Of a stretch of 60,000 bases of DNA, positions 56,201 through 60,000 are shown piece after piece. This stretch comes from Owenia fusiformis. Lineage: Eukaryota; Annelida; Polychaeta; Sabellida; Oweniidae. Each line of letters opens with the position of its first letter. Within the stretch, counting starts at the first letter, position 1. The DNA lies in the NCBI GenBank assembly GCA_903813345.2, contig CAIIXF020000003.1:34523000-34582999 (forward strand). The letters are read 5' to 3'. A program made the translations under genes and the position numbers. The notes beneath the pieces are model-generated. The model saw only the letters and a program-made list of their open reading frames with translations. It had not been told where the DNA came from and made no database searches.

Positions 56201-58131
56201 ATAATTGGTTGAATTAAGCTTAAACTAGAAAAACAGCAATTCCATGGAGTAGCAAATCCCACCGAACATTATAGCTAGTGTAAATGTTGAAATGTTTGTG
56301 CACTTTGTGATAGAAGCATGAAATTTACTGTTGTAGAGCCTTTAGTGAAGTATGCCTTTCATATTTTTCTCATATACAGGCCATACCCCACAGCCTAAAA
56401 TCTGAGATCACTGGAATACAGGACGATATCAAGGCTGCAAGGACACTCATAAATGCTATGATGACAAAGAGAGAACTTTCATCAACAACACCAAGTGGGA
56501 AATCAACTGATGCGACTAAGATCATCATAGGAAAGACATCTTGTATTGGCATCAGACATGACTTGATGTTTGGTAAGTTGATTGACTATCAATAATTTAG
56601 ATTGGGATAAGTTGATGCCTGCTTCATTTTGACATCAAAGATGCTCACCGACACATGACCAACCAATACTGTTAATTCTATTATTCCAACACTTTATTTG
56701 CTAATATTATGTGCATATAATATTAACTAATTCAACCTCAACTTCAGACTATTTTGAAACACCAACCCCTTGAAGTGGCAAATCGTGCAACTTTACAAGT
56801 TCCCTTTGAATGCATCCATATATTCCCATTTCATTTCAGATTACCTGATCATAAACCGAGGGATGAAAAGAACACAGGTTAATGCAGTGCTGAGCACAAG
56901 GAATAGAGAGGTGTGTATTCATATGATATGTATCATGACTTCAAAATTGATAAAAACTCATTTGGCTGTCATTGTAGCCACTTTTATTGTCCCCACCAAA
57001 GAGTGTGGGGCCATATTGTTGAGAAAGAGTCGAAGGCATGCGAGGCGAATCCTGGAAACCTAGGTTCAGGAAAGCAGGCTTCACTGTTTGTTTCAGTTGA
57101 CACATGTGCGAAACTACATTCATAATTTATACGACAGTGAACAGGAGGTTTACAGTCAGAACAGGGTCGTTTCGTGGACCAATGTGTAAGGCCATTCCAA
57201 ACGAAATAAGTGTATAATGAGGCCACAGAATACAAAAGTTTGTTTTATTAGAATTTTATATGTGTTATTTTGTATCTACAAAGACGGTATACATAATAGA
57301 AATAGTTACGTATTATAATTGCTCTAAACTGTGCAAAGCTAAAAGACCCCTTATACTCGTTCGTTCTCAATTTTGACAAAGATAATATATCAGTCAACCA
57401 TGGGCTGTCAACTAGACTGACTAGACTCAACTAGATTGACGCAGTAGAGTTCAGAAGAGAATAGGAATATGAAACATATATTTATATTACTAAATAAACC
57501 TCATTGGAACAAAACGACATAAACACAACAGAAAAAATGACTAAATATGAAGCATGTTTTTTCTCTTCCTGTTTTGTCACTTCCTTTTGATTACCAACGT
57601 ACCTTAAAATGAAAATCTCAAACTGACTGCCTTTGGGATTTTTGGTAAAGGGTACGGCGGCCATTTTGTTTGACTGTTTGGCGGATTTATCAGGAATGAT
57701 TCTTATAATATGAAAAACTAAAACTGAATGCATTTTGGGAAATTTGGTAAAGGGTAAGGCAGGCATTTTGGATTTTTTTTAAAAGTTTTCATCAATTGAT
57801 TATAGTGTTTTGGCATTAAGGATGAAAAAATTATATAGGATTGCACATTGGTGGGGACATGTACATTTTTGTGTTCTATATAAACATTGTCATGGAGATT
57901 CTAGGAAAACCACTCTTCAGAATTATTTATATAACCTGTGGGATTGGGGAAGAAGCAATCCAAACAAAATCAAAACCTCTAATGAGCTTTATTTAATTTC
58001 TCAATGTAGTTGCCAATTTCTAGTAATTTGCCTGTATTAAGTATCAATAGTTTGTTTAGTGTGTTTATATTTATTTTCAGGTATATAGATTGCTCCAGCG
58101 ACAGAAATTAGCCACAGGCATCAACAATTAA
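41285..58131 (+). CDS. BEN-domain-like nuclear coiled-coil protein, 15 exons
   Basis: Exons: 41285-41315, 41739-41882, 45467-45547, 46147-46254, 47667-47782, 48590-48701, 49433-49507, 49839-49934, 51050-51136, 51708-51853, 52407-52506, 52919-53265, 56380-56572, 56840-56910, 58081-58131. All are GT-AG and in phase, 1758 nt, 585 codons plus TAA; the ATG has a good Kozak context. The N-terminus (FICSCCKDQWSTIKAGKL, then AKIQLIAGDKKKEITDEI) resembles the leader domain of many BEN proteins. Residues 205-283 alternate acidic (GDDDDE, SDDDETD) and basic (KKKKPQKGRKRR, RRKKP) tracts, likely nuclear signals. A coiled coil is at about 333-366, and a proline run (CPPPPPPP) is near 437. The C-terminus, RTLINAMMTKRELSSTTPSG, fits the BEN pattern of a helix plus F/MTxxELxxxxxSG, with a helical end (VLSTRNREVYRLLQ). 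Known BEN proteins bind DNA or chromatin. The family call is tentative; no single exon would be convincing alone. Confidence 0.72.
41484..41662. mobile_element. MITE of the CATAGCCAGG family, copy 2
   Basis: AGGCCTGTGGCC at the left and AGCTATAGGCCT at the right. It shares GAGGTTCACTTTTGACAACT and AATGGTGAAAACTGCATCAT with 48783-49003. It lies in intron 1 of the BEN-like gene. Confidence 0.7.
41895..42440 (+). repeat. Internally deleted copy of the 53470-54205 repeat
   Basis: Nearly identical to 53480-53725 and 53885-54200 over long stretches (CAATTACCGAATTCCAATCA, AAGCAGCCATTTTGAATTTT). About 160 bp is missing at 42142. It ends in GACGGAC units and GGGCTTCACTATATCCCTAC. Confidence 0.85.
43255..43340 (-). 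repeat. End fragment of the 18101-19043 family
   Basis: TTATGTCCCCACCACATAGT with the hairpin CCCCACCACATAGTGTGGGG, then GTCC units and CAGCAGTTTTCTCCAAAACC. It is inverted relative to 18101-19043. Confidence 0.7.
44441..44806. mobile_element. Decayed copy of the 1908-2420 MITE
   Basis: The left end CTGTACTCCGGGTATTGTTC follows TA. AAATCCCCGGGGATTTG and TAGCCGCGAAATTGC match the other copy. The right terminal repeat is lost. Confidence 0.75.
45050..45310. repeat. Degenerate AATGGTTGCA repeat
   Basis: About fifteen variants of AATGGTTGCA or its complement TGCAACCATT occur on both strands with irregular spacing. It could fold extensively. It lies in intron 2 of the BEN-like gene. Confidence 0.65.
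45610..46090 (+). repeat. Satellite-bearing repeat, short copy
   Basis: Begins with TTGAACAAAGTTCAGAGGGA, passes GATTTTGTTCATATTTTGTT and AAAATGGCGTCTATTTTACT, and ends with GTTCGAATGGATGTGCTACG. This is the order of 58833-59803 with fewer inner units. It covers the intron just before exon 4 of the BEN-like gene. Confidence 0.6.
46700..46975 (+). repeat. Pyrimidine tract, TATCCTTCC units
   Basis: Irregular units TATCCTTCC, TATCC and TATTC make about 275 bp of almost pure C/T on the plus strand. Open frames rich in YPILS are by-products. It may form triplex DNA. Confidence 0.9.
47991..48370. mobile_element. MITE-like element with GATGCGAGGAG ends, copy 2
   Basis: The ends are CAGATGCGAGGAG and CTCCTCGCATCTG. 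The inside matches the reverse strand of 8440-8822 (AACTGGTAACTACCTCCTCG, TTTTACTGGGCATATTTTAA). Confidence 0.75.
48783..49003. mobile_element. MITE of the CATAGCCAGG family, copy 3, poly-G
   Basis: CAGGCCCATAGCC and GGCTACGGGCCTG form the ends, with GTGCC on both outer sides. Two poly-G runs and a poly-C run lie inside. It sits in intron 6 of the BEN-like gene. Confidence 0.8.
50730..50960 (+). repeat. Tandem duplication, about 130-bp unit
   Basis: GACATTTTGAAATCTTGCAA, GCTCCTTTGTCTCT and CATCAGCATATA recur as a second set about 130 bp later. It resembles the inner units of the (GGAC)n repeats but lacks a (GGAC)n tail here. Confidence 0.65.
51230..51600 (-). repeat. Satellite array, about 2.5 units of 136-147 bp
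   Basis: AAAATCGCTCCACTACATTT, GTCATTAGACAGTGTGTCAT and the palindrome GGCCATTTTTCAAAATGGCC recur. It is inverted relative to the array at 59160-59740. Confidence 0.85.
51890..52145. repeat. Dispersed repeat, inverted partner of 19190-19435
   Basis: CCATACCTCCTTCTTCCGCC, TGTGATCTAATTATGCGCAA and GTTGCGACAGCCAATCAGAT match the reverse strand of 19190-19435. Confidence 0.8.
53470..54205 (+). repeat. Hairpin/(GGAC)n repeat, fullest copy
   Basis: Starts GCGGAGTAGCAAATCCCAAC, has AAGCAGCCATTTTGAATTTT and CATTTGAGTATAATAAAGCT units, then GACGGAC repeats and GGGCTTCACTATATCCCTAC, and ends near TTGGGATAATTA. Copies lie at 41895-42440 and 20225-20645. Confidence 0.75.
54600..55160 (-). repeat. Satellite-bearing repeat, inverted copy
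   Basis: Begins ACGGCAACGCCAAAGCGTAG and CGAATCCCATCGAACAG, the reverse of the right end of 58833-59803. About three satellite units follow (ATATCAAATATGAACAAAAT, then CGCTCYAYTACTTTT). Confidence 0.75.
55180..55912. repeat. (GGAC)n repeat with terminal hairpin
   Basis: Starts near the palindrome GGACCCACGGTCC, has two blocks with GGAACCTTCAGAGGA or GGAATCTTCAGAGGA, then GGAC units (55830-55880) and the hairpin GGCTCACTATGTGAGCC (55896-55912). Confidence 0.7.
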
Positions 58132-58497
58132 TGATCAACCAACTGTCACCATAAAACCTGGTTAACAGACAATATCAAAATTCATCCCGTCCTTTGTGGA
58201 ATATTGGAAATTCTTAACTGTAAAATTTTGAATGCAATGAATCGATATATAAGTGGATATTTTGTTTATTGGGATTTGCCCTTTTCTAGTTTGCAACCAA
58301 AACCATGTAATGGACGATGCCAAACTTCGTCCTATATGGAATGCTGGAGATATTTGTAAATATTTTTGTTACATTATGAACACTATTTTAATTCGCAACC
58401 AAAAACTTAATGTAACAGACAAAAATCCAACACATGTCATATCAAAATATTGGCAACACTGTAAATAACTGTAAATATGTTATTCCTTTTTATTGTA

Positions 58498-58503
58498 AAT
58501 AAA
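58498..58503 (+). terminator. Candidate poly(A) signal of the BEN-like gene
   Basis: AATAAA lies 367 bp after the stop codon in a T-rich setting. It is the first canonical hexamer I noticed downstream. It is not proven. Confidence 0.4.
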
Positions 58504-58832
58504 TTACATGTATACACATAATTATACAATTATTGTTTTTCAAATTATATACATAAATATTAAGGGTTATTGGCCACTGCTGAAGAATGACACTCTGTCT
58601 TGGTCTAAGATTGTCCATGGTCACTGCACCTGGTTGAAATCAAAAGTTACATTCAGCTATTGCCACTGGGTATTGTCTAGTGGGCTGTTCAGATCAATCC
58701 CGGGTACATTGGTGAACAATTGCCAGAGTAAATTAGCCTACTTGACAAATGATATCATAATGTACATTTGTTACATATAACCTCTTAATTTAATTCTCTC
58801 TCCTCTTTAATTCTTTATATATCTTCATTATT

Positions 58833-59803
58833 ATCCCATCGAACGAAGTTCGGAGGGATATAGGGAACGCCTCCGTCCGTCCGTCCGTCCCTACGTATGT
58901 CCTTCCGTCCGGGCAATAACTCAAATACCGTTGGCCCGATTTTGTTCATATTTTGTACACATATACCCTATGGGAGTAGAAGTTCTGCTCGAAAGCCGAT
59001 TTTCAAAATGGCTGCTCATTTCAAAATGGTGGCCATTTTAGTGCCGAATTTACAGTAATTTAGGTGCAATAAGTAAAACTGTAATGGCAATATGTTTTAG
59101 ATGTAAAAAAATTATAGAGGACATTAATAAAGCTAGAAATGTATATATTAAAGAAGCACATGGCAGCCATCTTGGAAAATGGCGGCCTTTACTCGTTATT
59201 TTACGATATTTGCTGTAACTCGAAAAGTAGTGAAGCGATTTTGTTCATATTTGGTGTGTGAATACTATAAGGATGGCACACTGTCTAATGACACTTTTGG
59301 TAGAAGGTGGCCATTTTTCAAAATGGCCGCCATTTTAACGTATTTTACTATAACTCGAAAAGTAGTGGAGCGATTTTGTTCATATTTGGTATGTGAATGC
59401 TAAAAGCATGACACACTATCCTATGACACTTTGAGTAGAAGGTGGCCATTTTGAAAAAAAATTTGAAAAATGGCCGGCATTTTAATGTATTTTATAATAA
59501 TTCGAAAAGTAGTGAAGCGATTTTGTTCATATTTGGTATGTGAATACTGCAAGCATGCCACACTGTCTAATGACACTTTTGGTAGAAGGCGGCCATTTTG
59601 AAAAATGGCCACCATTTTAACGTATTTTACTATAACTTGAAAAGTAGTGGAGCGATTTTGTTCATATTTGGTATGTGAATACTATAAGTATGGCAAATGG
59701 TCTAATGACACTTTTGGTAGAAGGCGGCAATTTTGAAAAATGCCTGCCATTTTTGCTATTTACTTTGTTTGTTAAAATGCCATCCATGGCTGTTCGATGG
59801 GAT
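58833..59803 (+). mobile_element. TIR repeat carrying (GTCC)n and a satellite array
   Basis: ATCCCATCGAAC (58833-58844) and GTTCGATGGGAT (59792-59803) form perfect 12-bp inverted ends. Behind the left end is a (CCGT)n tract (58870-58910), then AAAATGGCTGCTCATTTCAA-type sequence and the tandem array. Shorter relatives are at 45610-46090, 54600-55160 and 14740-15012. No protein is encoded. Confidence 0.75.
59160..59740 (+). repeat. Satellite array, four units of 135-147 bp
   Basis: TTGTTCATATTTGGTRTGTG starts at 59241, 59376, 59523 and 59659 (steps 135, 147, 136). Each unit also has AAGTAGTGRAGCGATTTTG, CACACTGTCTAATGACACTT and a GGCCATTTTYCAAAATGGCC palindrome. Open frames across it are by-products. 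Confidence 0.92.
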
Positions 59804-60000
59804 TCGCTACGCTTTGGCGTTGCCGTTGTTCTGGTTTGTATTTGAAGTTATATCTGGTGTTTTATCATATTTTCTTTTCCATTTTTCTTTTCACATCGTC
59901 GCCAAGGTCATGATGTTAAAATGTCACTTGACTTTATTAAAGGGTCTGCTAAGAATAAATATGATTCATGTTTGTGACTTTGATAATGAATAGCACTTTT

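Noticed and set aside
56984-57235. 83-codon minus-strand frame with several cysteines
   Set aside because: It overlaps a TGGTGGGGACA repeat end and resembles no family; it lies in the last intron of the BEN-like gene.
59179-59993. Open frames with MAAF, RFCSYLVCEYYKDGTLSND and similar
   Set aside because: They are translations of the 136-147-bp satellite units and recur wherever the satellite does.

Overview
This window is nuclear DNA from an invertebrate animal. It is AT-rich, its genes are split by many short GT-AG introns, and it is packed with small transposon-derived repeats. The two conserved genes are metazoan (plasmalogen synthesis and cilium). The repeat style, with (GACG/CAGA)n-tailed hairpin elements and many non-autonomous TIR elements, suggests a marine invertebrate, but I cannot fix the phylum.

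Layout. 1-5583 (minus): the 5' part of PEDS1 (plasmanylethanolamine desaturase); its later exons lie beyond position 1. 5584-5902: a 319-bp divergent promoter with a perfect CRE palindrome. 5903-14320 (plus): a complete BBS4 gene, 11 exons, 560 codons, with a partial tandem duplication of exon 8. 14321-25696: gene-poor DNA holding broken LINEs, a dead mariner-type transposase, minisatellites and several TIR elements with visible target-site duplications (TSDs). 27232-38313 (plus): an intact, 10-exon, 778-codon gene for a tnp2/En-Spm-like transposase protein with a zinc ribbon. 41285-58131 (plus): a 15-exon, 585-codon gene for a nuclear-looking coiled-coil protein whose C-terminus resembles a BEN domain. 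58132-60000: 3' flank and a satellite-bearing repeat.

The three complete gene models were assembled by hand from consensus splice sites. Their coding lengths (1683, 2337 and 1758 nt) are all multiples of three with every junction in phase, which is strong internal support.

How the genes may relate. PEDS1 and BBS4 are unrelated in function but share a promoter region. The transposase-like and BEN-like genes are neighbours in the same orientation, both intron-rich with no visible coding lesion. The transposase gene is bracketed by direct copies of one sequence (25697-26070 and 38475-38556). This pair is the best candidate for something undescribed: either a domesticated transposase with a DNA-binding partner, or the two genes of one large animal En/Spm-like element.

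The introns are a graveyard of nested elements, some young (one has 50-bp terminal inverted repeats that are still identical). Family names rest on motif recognition only; no database search was possible.
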